Source: Psychromonas sp. 14N.309.X.WAT.B.A12
GTDB lineage: Bacteria; Pseudomonadota; Gammaproteobacteria; Enterobacterales; Psychromonadaceae
Direction of reading: 5' to 3'
DNA: 64,000 nucleotides
NCBI RefSeq assembly: GCF_030397575.1
Contig: NZ_JAPNXS010000010.1
Span: 92,084 to 156,083 of the forward strand
A program made the position numbers and the translations under genes. The notes below the pieces were generated by a model. The model was not told the DNA's origin. It saw only the letters and a list, made by a program, of their open reading frames with translations, and made no database searches. Positions 17,987 to 26,977 of the stretch are shown piece by piece (positions within the stretch are counted from its first letter, which is position 1; each line of letters starts with the position of its first letter).

Positions 17987-19194
17987 ATGAAAATTATTAT
18001 TGTTGGAACATCAAATTCTGTAATGGGAAATAAAGGTTTTATTGAGTCTTTGAGGATTGATAATGAAGTCATACAATTATCATCAGGAAGGACGCCATTT
18101 CTATGCACATTAAAAACAATCATGCTTAATCAAAAACTTATTGAAAGTAGTGATATATTAATAATAGACCATTACATCAATGATATTAACTTTTACGTTT
18201 TAGAAAAGGGTCCTGATTATATAAAAATGGTAAAAGATTTTTACATATATCTTTCTTCGCTGAACGTTAATGTTTTAAATTTAATGTTTCCGATATTAGG
18301 GCTAAAATCCAGAAAAGCCTATAATTTTATGAAAAAATTGTTGAATACTCAAACCAATTTAATATATCCCTATTGGATTTAAACAAAGAAGAAATTCCTC
18401 GTAATTTTTTTAAAGACCACATTCATTTAAATCATAATGTATCGTATGCTCTAGGGTTATCATTAAGAAAAGCTTTATCAGAAATCAATTGGGAAAAACC
18501 CTACGGGGGTACTTGTAACTCAAATCCATTTTCCATATTAACAGCAAAAGATATAGCAAATACTGATAATGGGCTATCAAATTTCAGCAATTCATTGATT
18601 TCATTAACTTTTTTAAAGTTTCAAAAAACGATAACTTTACAAAGAAACGAAAATGACTCATTAATTTGTATTGGATATTTGTCAGATAAACGAATCAGCG
18701 GTCGTTCAGGTGTTACAATTAATGAATATGAATATGCTTTTAGCGGACCAGGCTATTATATGGAAACTATTGATAATGAGATAAAGGGAAACGTTACACT
18801 ATCTCCTATATCTGGCCATAAAACTGTACCGAACCTTATGGGTAGAGGCATATCTAAAGGTAATTTTAATTATTGCTATATCTCGGAATTAGTTTTTTAT
18901 AATCATAATACAAACATCGATGTAACACCTTCAATTAAAAAAGAGAATAGAAAGATACAAGTAAATGATTTTATAAGCATTGCAAGAAGAATAAATACTA
19001 AGGATCACAATTCAAATATAGACATGCAAATATCCCCTAAATCCTTAGATAAGCTAATTGATATCGCTGTTTCATTTGAGAAGGAGGATTTAAAGTTAGC
19101 AAAAAACTTGATGTATATGGCTAATTTATTACGACCAAATGGAACAGTAATCAAGAAAAAGCTTTTACAGTATGAAAATAATGACAAACCTTAA
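17987..19194 (+). pseudogene. SGNH/GDSL-like gene broken by a one-base frameshift, with shared C-terminal tail
   Basis: Two open stretches in different frames read as one gene. 17987-18382 starts MKIIIVGTSNSVM, where GTSNS replaces the GDS block of SGNH hydrolases. In the other frame, from about 18325, the sequence reads FYEKIVEYSNQFNISLLDLN and continues to FKDHIHLNHNVSYALG, giving the DxxH block of the same fold. Joining KAYNF to YEKIV needs one extra base in the T run at 18325-18328. The repaired product would be about 402 residues. A middle domain (residues about 170-310) is unrecognised; the last ~45 residues are the tail shared with two GTs of the locus. It is the only plus-strand gene between 5.5 and 36 kb. 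A sequencing error, or real inactivation, would both explain the break. Confidence 0.75.
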
Positions 19195-19216
19195 CTCTCT
19201 GAGTTTACGCAAAACA

Positions 19217-19252
19217 AAAGAAATCTATGAACAATAATAATAGATTTCTTTT
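19217..19252. terminator. Bidirectional terminator between convergent genes
   Basis: AAAGAAATCTAT at 19217-19228 pairs with ATAGATTTCTTT at 19240-19251 (12 bp, 11-base loop), with A and T runs at the outer ends. It lies between the stop of the SGNH-like gene and the stop of the GT61 gene and so ends both the plus-strand transcript and the 36.3->19.3 kb minus-strand block. Confidence 0.75.
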
Positions 19253-19295
19253 CCGAGGCTAATTAAAAAACTCACATTACAATTATAAAAATCAG

Positions 19296-20387
19296 TCACT
19301 TAGGAGTTATTTTTTTAATTTCTCTTTGATATTGATTAACTTTACTCTTAATTACAACTCCATCAGGCCTATGCTTTGCAGCTAACTGCATTAAATCTAA
19401 TGCAAAATATATATCACTTCCTTCATGTGATATTGCAGTCTCTCGTAGCTTATCGATCACTTCATGCTTAGAAAGTTTTCTACCCAACTCACTGCTAACA
19501 CTTCGTTTCCACTCATATTGAAGGTTTAACTCAAATAAGTTTAAATCGATGTTTAAATGCTTAAAAATAAAATCAAAGTTAATTATCATAGAACTATCTA
19601 ATACTGAAGTAATTAAACTATGTTTAGTTTCCATTACTTCATCTATTTTTAGATAATTTCCATTTAAACCTAAAGAGTTTCTAGAAAAAATAGTAACATC
19701 TATACAGACATCAGAGCATAAAATTATTGTATGGAAAGCTGAACCTTCTATACCAGCAATTTTTTTAGCCGATGCAAACATTTCTGCTTGCTCCTGAATA
19801 GACAATAAGGTTGGGTCTATTATTAACCACCCATGATTCTTTAGAGTACATTCTATAAGCCATTCATTAGAAAAAGTTTTAAAGCCAGCTCTAGAGATCC
19901 AAATTTTTTTATTAAAAAACGGTGATTCTACATTCTTCTTCACTACTCTTAGGAATTTTGAATGTTCTTTGAGGAAAGTATCCCATATGATGTAACCACG
20001 TTCGATAACTTCTAAATCAGTAAAAGTAGTATCGCTATTCAAAAATATATGTTTTTTTTCTAGCAAGCCAAAAATACTTAGAATTTCTTTTTGGTATTGA
20101 GTAAATTGAGGCCCCCCTCCTAACCAAACTATGGGTTTATCTCCCTTATATTTATAAAGCCTAGATAAACTTTCTAACAAAAAATGCCCAAAATGGTCAT
20201 ACTTGACTCCTGCATAAAAACAAGGCTCACTTATAGACTTTACTTCACCAGTCATTCGAGACTGAATTGCTTTAATGTCTTTTTCAATAAAGTCTTCTTT
20301 ACCATCCCTTATTCTGGTATAAGAAGGAGGCATTAACTCACCATTTTTATAAATATCACAAGAGTTATTAATAAAATATTTACTCAT
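19296..20387 (-). CDS. GT61-like glycosyltransferase with shared C-terminal tail
   Basis: The 363-residue protein shows GT61 marks: YDHFGHFLLESLSRLY near residue 64, KIWISRAGFKTFSNEW near residue 160 and IAGIEGSAFHTIILCS near residue 212. The C-terminal ~45 residues (VIDKLRETAISHEGS, LMQLAAKHRPDGVVIK) repeat the tail of the GT92-like protein at 10289-11539 and of the broken SGNH gene at 17987-19194. It is shorter than the other GT61 protein (392 residues) and diverged from it. It is the last gene of the first polysaccharide block, 9 bp after the sulfotransferase gene. Base composition is lower in GC than the rml genes, as for its neighbours between 18 and 21 kb, which hints at separate acquisition. 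Confidence 0.78.
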   Translation of the reverse strand: MSKYFINNSCDIYKNGELMPPSYTRIRDGKEDFIEKDIKAIQSRMTGEVKSISEPCFYAGVKYDHFGHFLLESLSRLYKYKGDKPIVWLGGGPQFTQYQKEILSIFGLLEKKHIFLNSDTTFTDLEVIERGYIIWDTFLKEHSKFLRVVKKNVESPFFNKKIWISRAGFKTFSNEWLIECTLKNHGWLIIDPTLLSIQEQAEMFASAKKIAGIEGSAFHTIILCSDVCIDVTIFSRNSLGLNGNYLKIDEVMETKHSLITSVLDSSMIINFDFIFKHLNIDLNLFELNLQYEWKRSVSSELGRKLSKHEVIDKLRETAISHEGSDIYFALDLMQLAAKHRPDGVVIKSKVNQYQREIKKITPK

Positions 20388-20396
20388 ATAAAACCT

Positions 20397-21380
20397 TTAA
20401 ATTGATTCAGTGTATAGAGAAAAATCTTCAGCATATAAGGTTTTAATTAATAAGTGCTGAGAGGGCGTGACAAATTGACTGTAATCTAATAATTCGTCAT
20501 TGACTTCTAAAGGTGTTTTTTCTGATAACTCACCAACATAAGTAGCCTCGTTGTATGTTAGTCCAACTGATGAATTTTCTTTCTTTGGCTTTTTAGCGAA
20601 TAACAACTCTTTTCCCATTAAAAAGGATGCGACATTTTCTTGCTTAACTTTAAAATCTAAATCGACACCACGAAGAAAATCAATTTGAGGTCTCCAATGT
20701 TCGTTTGAAGAGAAATGAGGGTTATTAGTTATATAATTTAAGAACTCAGAAAAGCTTACAGATCTTTTTTGATAATCCCCTTTTATATCAAAATAACAGT
20801 AAATGTTCTTTATTATGTTGAGAATATAAGGTTCGTAATCCTTATCATTAACACACGGTAGATAAAACTTATCTATGTAGCAACTAACTAACCTATCTAT
20901 AGGGTTCCTTAAGACTGCAAATTTCAAATTTGAACTTTTTGCAGAATCAATATATTGAGACATATTCATCCCATATGAATCCTGTATCGTTTCATGAAAC
21001 TTATTTTTATCATAACTAAATATTTCTTGTTCATTCAGTGACGCAAAATTCTTTTTAAGGAATGTACAAGCATTTTTAGGAATCCAATGGTAATCAATCC
21101 CTATTGAATTAAATCTACACAGATATGATATAGGATTAACGCTACGACCATAAAAGCCCAACCCTCCTAACTCGTCCACTTTTAATAAATAAGACTTCAA
21201 ACCATCCTTATATTTATCTCTAATAATCGAGTTAATAGAGGTGTTACTAATATCTCTTAACATTGATAAGAAGTAATCAATTCTTGGTATCAAAACACCC
21301 AGTGGCATACCTAAATCCTTCAGATTTCGAGGCTCTTCTTGTGCTAAAAACTTAATTGTATTTATTTCTAATTCATTCAT
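20397..21380 (-). CDS. Sulfotransferase family 2-like carbohydrate sulfotransferase
   Basis: The 327-residue protein carries YHWIPKNACTFLKKNF near residue 97, the PKxACT form of the PAPS P-loop seen in the Golgi carbohydrate sulfotransferase group (Sulfotransfer_2). LKFAVLRNPIDRLVSCYIDKF near residue 150 is the 3'-phosphate motif with its Arg and Ser. Residues 1-60 are helical and unassigned. ATG overlaps the stop of the 1239-residue GT gene by 4 bp, so they are translationally coupled and probably act on the same chain. Such enzymes move sulfate from PAPS to sugar hydroxyls. The acceptor position is unknown, and no PAPS-synthesis gene is in the window. Confidence 0.8.
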   Translation of the reverse strand: MNELEINTIKFLAQEEPRNLKDLGMPLGVLIPRIDYFLSMLRDISNTSINSIIRDKYKDGLKSYLLKVDELGGLGFYGRSVNPISYLCRFNSIGIDYHWIPKNACTFLKKNFASLNEQEIFSYDKNKFHETIQDSYGMNMSQYIDSAKSSNLKFAVLRNPIDRLVSCYIDKFYLPCVNDKDYEPYILNIIKNIYCYFDIKGDYQKRSVSFSEFLNYITNNPHFSSNEHWRPQIDFLRGVDLDFKVKQENVASFLMGKELLFAKKPKKENSSVGLTYNEATYVGELSEKTPLEVNDELLDYSQFVTPSQHLLIKTLYAEDFSLYTESI

Positions 21381-24300
21381 TTGTATAGGCCTTTTAATTC
21401 TAATACCTGCTCACATACCATACGTATATTAACTTGCTCTACTTTAGCTTTAAACTTTTTTGGAGTGTTATCGATTACTCTAATCGCTTGAGAAAGATTT
21501 AATACATTAGGCTCTATTATTAAGCCTGTTTTATCATCAACGACATCCTCTCCTATACCACCTAGATTACTTGCAACCACCCAACAACCACAAGCAGCAG
21601 CTTCTCTAGTCACTAGACCATAACTTTCTGGCCACATAGATGGTGCAAACAAGACATCTAACTGTTGGTAAAGCGAGGTAACCCCTATTTGACTAACACG
21701 TCCGATAAAAGTAACTGGTACTTTACCCCAATAGGTTTTATTTTCGTAACCTTCGGGCTTTGAATGATCAACAATCAGCATTTCAATGTTTTTAGGTTGC
21801 TCTTTTTCGATCGCCTCTTTGAGCAAGAAGTAACCTTTATGATTTGCCATACCACCAATATGCGCACATACAATTTTATCAGTAAAGTCTGTGTTCTTAG
21901 GTAACCATTCTACTGTTGAGCTGATACCGTTTTTGTTCACTTGAATATCTGGGTAACCATTTTTACTGTAAATATCAGCAAAACTTTGTGATACAGTAAG
22001 AAGCTCTTTCGCTCCATATAAAAGCGATTGATAATAATTAATACGTTCAATAGAATCGCTCAAGGATACGTTGTTAGGCAGCACCCTAGGAGCAAACATA
22101 TCAGGATGTCCATCAGGATATACCGTATCATTTTGATCAATAAGAAACTGATGATCCGAAATCCACCACGCATCATGTGCGGTAATAATATAAGGTACGT
22201 TATTGTCTTTTGTTGCTTCAACGATGGAGGCCGTTAAACGTTGCACACAATGAAAGTGCACTAAATCAGGTTTTTCAAGATCTAAAAACTGCTTAAACAG
22301 GTCGTACATATTGTCATCTTTAGGATGCCAATCCATATTCTCTCTAAACAGAATAGTAGAGCGGTAAACCGTCACTCCTTGATGTTGATATGTCTCTAAC
22401 TTATAAGGTGTAGTACAACGTTCATCAGAAGTGAATACCACTAACTCATAGTCATCACCGTATTTCTTTTGCAGGACATCAAAGTTATCAGACACAACAC
22501 GAGTTGCACCGCCAATTGACTGTGGAGGAAAAAACACATTAACAATGGCAATTTTTTTCTTTATTTTTTGAGTTTCATTTTCAACAGGTTTAACCACTTG
22601 TTGAATATCATCCACTAATTTTTTGCCAAGCGTTTCTAAACTATATTCTGTTTTTACCCGTTGTAATGCCTTATCTGAAATTTTATGACGCAACGCAGCA
22701 TCGTCGACTAATGAGCTGAGTGCCGCAGTCCATTCGCTTGGAGTTGAAGCTAAAAGAGCATCTTCGCCATCATTAATAACATCTCTATAATTGGCTGTGC
22801 TACTCAATACAGAAGGTACATTCAAACAAGCCGCTTCAAACCATTTTAATTCACTCTTACAGCCATTAGTTTCATCATCAACTAAAATAGCTAAGTTAAT
22901 ATCAGCTTGCTCAAGAAGGTTCCAATAAGCTCTCACGCTTTTTACCGGTGGCATCATAGATAGCTGAGAAGCAAACATGGTTTTAAAGTGATTAGGAAGC
23001 TCTAGATAACCGGCGATAATTAAGCGCGTGTTTGAATATTTACTTAATACTTTTTCAAGAGCAGGCAATGCTAACTCAATAAAGTCGCTATTATGGGCTT
23101 GTGTACCACTGCCGTAAAATATATCAATGGTTGGCTTGTCTATTTTTTTGTTACCTGAGAAGTAATTTAAGCTATCTAATCCATTTCGATGTAATAAACA
23201 AATACTCGATTTTACTAATTTTGCTAACTTATCTCGTAACAATTCTGTTGATGCGATACCGAAACGACATTTTTTGGCTAATGCAGAGAAGTTACCCGGT
23301 GCTTTGCGAAGTTCAATATGTGTATTGATATCAACATAACCTCCAAAGCTTTCAATTGGCGCTGGATAAGACTCTTCAAACAGTAAATCATCAATTTCAA
23401 AGAACGAGGCTTTACCATTTGCATTAACTTGCGCTAACGCTTTGATAACCGTTGGCACTGAAGGGACTCGGTAGAAAATAACAATATCATGTAACGAAAT
23501 TTCATTTGAGTGTAGAGTTAATTCAGTCCAGTCCACTGTTTTAACAGTTTTGCCTTGTGACTCTAATTGCTCTACTTTTTGGTCAATACGGTAACGAATA
23601 CATTGAGGAATATGGTAATCACCAACAATCAATACTTTTTCTGTATTTAAGTTTGATTTAAGTGTTGTTGTATTATCTGTTGAATAATATTGATAATAAG
23701 CGTTATAAATATTATCTGTGTATCTTTCCGCACAAGCTATCAATTCTTTCCGTTTATCTAGGTTACTTAATACTTGTATCTCACCTAGGTTATCTTCATA
23801 TAGTTTTTGACTAAAATGATCTATCGACTCTAAAACAATAGTTTGCTCTGGATTATCTCTATTGTATTGCGTTAATAGTGTTAAGGCTCCTGTAATGTCA
23901 GCGAGTTTTTCGTAACACTGCAATAAAGACCCCAGTGCACCAAAGCTAATTTTATTATTAAGTTTATAACCATTTTCATAGGCCTTTTGGGCCGTTCTAA
24001 AATCACTTTGTTCAAAAAAAGTACCCGCAATAATTTCCATTATTTCATTTGAAGGTAGGAAATAACAAGAAATGCGCCATGCACTTCTCGCATTATGAAG
24101 CTTGGCATGATCGTTTGAGCTTTTAAATTGATTATATAATCCTAGCCCTAGCCCACGATAGAAACGCGCATTACTTTCTTTAGTACTTCCAACCTTAATA
24201 GGTTTACTCATTGACCCTTGCGCTAAATCTAAATAATCTTGAAGTGTTACCGATAATTCAACATTTCTTTCTAAAACATCGACAAAACCATAATCTAAAG

Positions 24301-25096
24301 GGTTAAATAGAAGGCCTGTGTGAATTTGTTTTTCCACCCAGTCTTCTAATTGCTTAATACGACCTTCCTGCTTACCATGAGCATACCAATGAAACTTAGC
24401 ATCTATTTCATTATCTATACCCGCAATTAATAAGTCTGGATAGAAATGTTGATAAAATACATAATCAAAGTCAAACTGCATTTCTAAGGATTTAGCCACG
24501 AACGCAGCTTTGTTTTGGTAACGATTTTCTTCTTTGCCATTGTTTAACCAATGCTGTTTTAATTGCTCTGATGTTAATTTCGCTAAGTCAGGGTAATGGC
24601 TTTTATAAAACTCAATATCTAACTGAGTATCAATATCTTTATAAACAACAGCCTCTTTTAACTGCTCAATATTCACATCAAACGTTGCTGATTCTATTAA
24701 CTTCTTGTCATCAGAGAAGAAATTAATTTTGATGCTTAACAGAGGTAATTCTAACCACTCTTTTTTAATATCTTTCTTACTTAGAGCGTAAGAGAAACTT
24801 GCATTAGGGTTAGTTAAAATTGTGCTGAGATCGGCTCTATATTCTTTACATGAGATTTCTACAATTTTGTTGGCTTCAATGAATATAACAACTGTATCGG
24901 CTTGTTTTGCCCACCCCTGAATAGAGTCTCCGACTAAACCATCAATAAAGGTATCTGGAATTTTTACAGACGTTTGAATAGATGCTGGGTTCATTACATT
25001 GTTATTAGCTTCAGATGTATTATCTGGCACAATTCCTTTTTCTGACGCAGTCATTTTTTTTGTTACTGCTGCATTTTCCATTTTATTTTTAGCCAT
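21377..25096 (-). CDS. Large multidomain glycosyltransferase with two GT4-like halves
   Basis: About 1239 residues from the ATG at 25094-25096, chosen because GGAAGGGAAG lies just upstream and the gap to rmlB is then 2 bp; a longer frame would overlap rmlB by about 50 bp. Residues about 50-150 are a beta-rich module (VGDSIQGWAKQAD). Residues 150-260 hold two HW-x-x-x-G-K-E-x-R modules. A helical TPR-like part follows (about 310-440). The first GT domain (about 490-830) includes IDIFYGSGTQ and LKWFEAACLNVPSV. The second, from about 847, has KIAIVNVFFPPQSIGGATRV and PESYGLVTREAAACG, the GT4 E-x7-E region. It likely adds two sugars to the polymer. No signal peptide is present. Specificity cannot be assigned. 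Confidence 0.85.
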   Translation of the reverse strand: MAKNKMENAAVTKKMTASEKGIVPDNTSEANNNVMNPASIQTSVKIPDTFIDGLVGDSIQGWAKQADTVVIFIEANKIVEISCKEYRADLSTILTNPNASFSYALSKKDIKKEWLELPLLSIKINFFSDDKKLIESATFDVNIEQLKEAVVYKDIDTQLDIEFYKSHYPDLAKLTSEQLKQHWLNNGKEENRYQNKAAFVAKSLEMQFDFDYVFYQHFYPDLLIAGIDNEIDAKFHWYAHGKQEGRIKQLEDWVEKQIHTGLLFNPLDYGFVDVLERNVELSVTLQDYLDLAQGSMSKPIKVGSTKESNARFYRGLGLGLYNQFKSSNDHAKLHNARSAWRISCYFLPSNEIMEIIAGTFFEQSDFRTAQKAYENGYKLNNKISFGALGSLLQCYEKLADITGALTLLTQYNRDNPEQTIVLESIDHFSQKLYEDNLGEIQVLSNLDKRKELIACAERYTDNIYNAYYQYYSTDNTTTLKSNLNTEKVLIVGDYHIPQCIRYRIDQKVEQLESQGKTVKTVDWTELTLHSNEISLHDIVIFYRVPSVPTVIKALAQVNANGKASFFEIDDLLFEESYPAPIESFGGYVDINTHIELRKAPGNFSALAKKCRFGIASTELLRDKLAKLVKSSICLLHRNGLDSLNYFSGNKKIDKPTIDIFYGSGTQAHNSDFIELALPALEKVLSKYSNTRLIIAGYLELPNHFKTMFASQLSMMPPVKSVRAYWNLLEQADINLAILVDDETNGCKSELKWFEAACLNVPSVLSSTANYRDVINDGEDALLASTPSEWTAALSSLVDDAALRHKISDKALQRVKTEYSLETLGKKLVDDIQQVVKPVENETQKIKKKIAIVNVFFPPQSIGGATRVVSDNFDVLQKKYGDDYELVVFTSDERCTTPYKLETYQHQGVTVYRSTILFRENMDWHPKDDNMYDLFKQFLDLEKPDLVHFHCVQRLTASIVEATKDNNVPYIITAHDAWWISDHQFLIDQNDTVYPDGHPDMFAPRVLPNNVSLSDSIERINYYQSLLYGAKELLTVSQSFADIYSKNGYPDIQVNKNGISSTVEWLPKNTDFTDKIVCAHIGGMANHKGYFLLKEAIEKEQPKNIEMLIVDHSKPEGYENKTYWGKVPVTFIGRVSQIGVTSLYQQLDVLFAPSMWPESYGLVTREAAACGCWVVASNLGGIGEDVVDDKTGLIIEPNVLNLSQAIRVIDNTPKKFKAKVEQVNIRMVCEQVLELKGLYK

Positions 25097-25098
25097 TA

Positions 25099-26187
25099 TT
25101 ACTTCCCTTCCAACAAAGGAGTCCACCAATCTTCTTTTCCTAAGTACCATTCAACCGTTTTTTTAATCCCTGTTTCAAAGGACTCAACTGGCTTGTAACC
25201 TAATTCATTATTGGTTTTCGTTGCATCAATCGCATAACGCCAATCATGACCAGCGCGATCTTCTACAAAGGTGATAAGTGAAGCGGCTTCGCCTACTAGC
25301 ACGGCTTTCGCCTTCGGGAAGCGAGATGTGAGATCCGGATCATTAGCAAAAAACTCATCCATAAGCTTACAAACTAATTTTACAATATCGATATTCGCCC
25401 ATTCGTTATGCCCGCCGATATTGTAGTTTTCACCTAAACGGCCCTTGTTTAATACTAGCTCGATACCACGCGCGTGATCTTCTACGTATAACCAATCACG
25501 AATTTGCTGACCATCACCGTAAACAGGTAGTGGTTTATCATGTAAAATATTGGTAATGATTAACGGGATCAGTTTTTCTGGGAAGTGATACGGGCCATAG
25601 TTATTTGAACAGTTTGAAGTAGTCACTTCTAACCCATAAGTATGGTGGTAAGCGCGTACTAAGTGGTCACTTGCTGCTTTTGATGCTGAGTAAGGTGAGT
25701 TTGGTGCGTACGCAGTGTCTTCAGTGAAGGCTGGATCATGAGGACCTAATTCACCGTATACTTCATCGGTTGATACATGATGGAAACGGTGTTTAAGTGG
25801 AGCTTCGCCTTTCGCTTTAGGTTCATCAATCCATACTTTTTTGGCTGCTTTTAATAGGCTGTATGTACCAATAATATTAGTTTCAATAAACGCATCTGGC
25901 CCAGTGATTGAACGGTCAACGTGAGACTCTGCTGCAAAGTGAACTAAAGTATCAATGCTATGTTCTTTTAGTAAGCTTTCCACTAACGCAGTATCGCAAA
26001 TATCACCATGAGCAAATACAAAATTTGGATTATCTTCAACAGAGGCTAAGCTCTCACGATTTCCCGCGTAGGTTAAGGCATCTAACACCACTACTTTATC
26101 TTGAGGGTTGTTTGCTAACCAATATAAAACGTAGTTTGCGCCAATAAAACCGGCGCCGCCTGTTACTAATAAGTTTCGTTTTTCCAT
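25099..26187 (-). CDS. rmlB: dTDP-glucose 4,6-dehydratase
   Basis: The 362-residue protein is a standard extended-SDR dehydratase. It has the NAD-binding TGGAGFIGANYV near residue 8, HFAAESHVDRSI near residue 83, STDEVYG near 138 and the catalytic YSASKAASD near residue 170. It turns dTDP-D-glucose into dTDP-4-keto-6-deoxy-D-glucose, step two of dTDP-L-rhamnose synthesis. The length is normal (about 355-365). rmlA, rmlC and rmlD are in the same locus but scattered, with glycosyltransferases, a four-helix-bundle gene and repeats between them. This order (A-C-GT-GT-D-4helix-B) departs from the common rmlBADC block. Confidence 0.97.
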   Translation of the reverse strand: MEKRNLLVTGGAGFIGANYVLYWLANNPQDKVVVLDALTYAGNRESLASVEDNPNFVFAHGDICDTALVESLLKEHSIDTLVHFAAESHVDRSITGPDAFIETNIIGTYSLLKAAKKVWIDEPKAKGEAPLKHRFHHVSTDEVYGELGPHDPAFTEDTAYAPNSPYSASKAASDHLVRAYHHTYGLEVTTSNCSNNYGPYHFPEKLIPLIITNILHDKPLPVYGDGQQIRDWLYVEDHARGIELVLNKGRLGENYNIGGHNEWANIDIVKLVCKLMDEFFANDPDLTSRFPKAKAVLVGEAASLITFVEDRAGHDWRYAIDATKTNNELGYKPVESFETGIKKTVEWYLGKEDWWTPLLEGK

Positions 26188-26224
26188 ATATTGTTACTAC
26201 CTTTTAAACTTAAAATTATGTTCT

Positions 26225-26507
26225 TTGTGTGAAGGCTAAGGGGGCAGCCTTAAGGGACAAGAGGAAAGGCTCAAGGAGCAAGATGAAAGCCTCAGAGGCA
26301 AGATAAACTGTTCTTGCCTTGAAGCGAATCACCCTTGTAGCTCTAATCTTGTACCTTAAAGCAAAGCACCCTTTTAGCTTGTACCTTTAACCTTGTTCCT
26401 TGAAGCAAAGCGCTCTGTCGCTTTAACCTCGTACCTTGAAGCAAAGCACCCTTGCCGCTTTAACCTTGTTCCTTGTACCTTTAACCTTTAACCTGAACCT
26501 TTTACCT
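26225..26507. repeat. Degenerate short tandem repeats between the four-helix gene and rmlB
   Basis: The 320-bp spacer 26188-26507 carries no gene. It holds three or four imperfect ~60-bp repeats of the type CCTTGAAGCAAAGCACCC. Around them runs a 7-bp rhythm of CCTTNNN words, clearest at 26464-26491: CCTTGTT, CCTTGTA, CCTTTAA, CCTTTAA. The tract reaches the stop codon of the four-helix-bundle gene. The same 7-bp words resume on the other side of that gene. Confidence 0.8.
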
Positions 26508-26852
26508 TCACATCCCTTTTCTTACTGCCATTAAACTAGCTATCATTCTTGATATTTCTTCTGCTTCTTTTACCCAAAGCATACCTGTTTCTTTTTCTAT
26601 ATAGTTAATTTCAATGCCAATATAAATTTGAGTTCTTAGCTCACCGCATGAACCTTTGGCATACGACAGAAAGTTAATAAACTCTTTATTACTTTTTCTC
26701 TCATAGCCCTCTGCAACATTAGATGGAACTGAAAGTGAGGAGCGTGTAATTTGATCTTTAAAGCCAAAGTCTCTTGAAGTTTGGAAGTATTTATATATTT
26801 CAGCAGATAACCTTGCAGAACGTTTCCACACATCTAAATCTTCAAATCGCAT
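26508..26852 (-). CDS. Four-helix-bundle protein (S23/IVP family)
   Basis: The 114-residue protein shows the signature of the four-helix-bundle family first found in 23S rRNA intervening sequences (TIGR02436). It starts FEDLDVWKRSARLSAEIYKY, with ITRSSLSVPSNVAEGYERKS near residue 35 and FINFLSYAKGSCGELRTQ near residue 58. Function is not established; members often sit in polysaccharide loci or near repeats. Here it interrupts the rhamnose genes between rmlD and rmlB, has tandem-repeat tracts hard against both ends, and has no functional link to rhamnose synthesis that I can see. It reads in operon direction. Its flanks suggest it arrived together with the repeats. Confidence 0.88.
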   Translation of the reverse strand: MRFEDLDVWKRSARLSAEIYKYFQTSRDFGFKDQITRSSLSVPSNVAEGYERKSNKEFINFLSYAKGSCGELRTQIYIGIEINYIEKETGMLWVKEAEEISRMIASLMAVRKGM

Positions 26853-26865
26853 AAGCCCTCCTGTA

Positions 26866-26977
26866 CCTTGCCCCTTTACCCTCGCACCTCTAACCTTGCA
26901 CCTTTAACCTTGTCCTTTGAATCTTTAACCTTGAGCCTTGAACCTCGCTCCTTAAACCTTCTACCTCTCGCCTTCGG
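26866..26977. repeat. Sixteen degenerate 7-bp tandem repeats (CCTTNNN) overlapping the rmlD stop
   Basis: From 26866 the plus strand divides into sixteen consecutive 7-mers, most of them beginning CCTT or CCTC: for example CCTTGCC, CCTTTAC, CCTCGCA, CCTCTAA, CCTTGCA. The last words, CCTCTCG and CCTTCGG, lie inside the end of rmlD (stop at 26961-26963), so the repeat encodes the final residues of the enzyme. On the transcribed strand the words read NNNAAGG, which could also mimic ribosome-binding sites. Confidence 0.8.

Noticed and set aside
25097..25150. Extended N-terminus of the large GT overlapping rmlB
   Set aside because: The ATG at 25096 has a strong ribosome site and leaves a 2-bp gap to rmlB; the extra 18 residues are rmlB sequence read in another frame.
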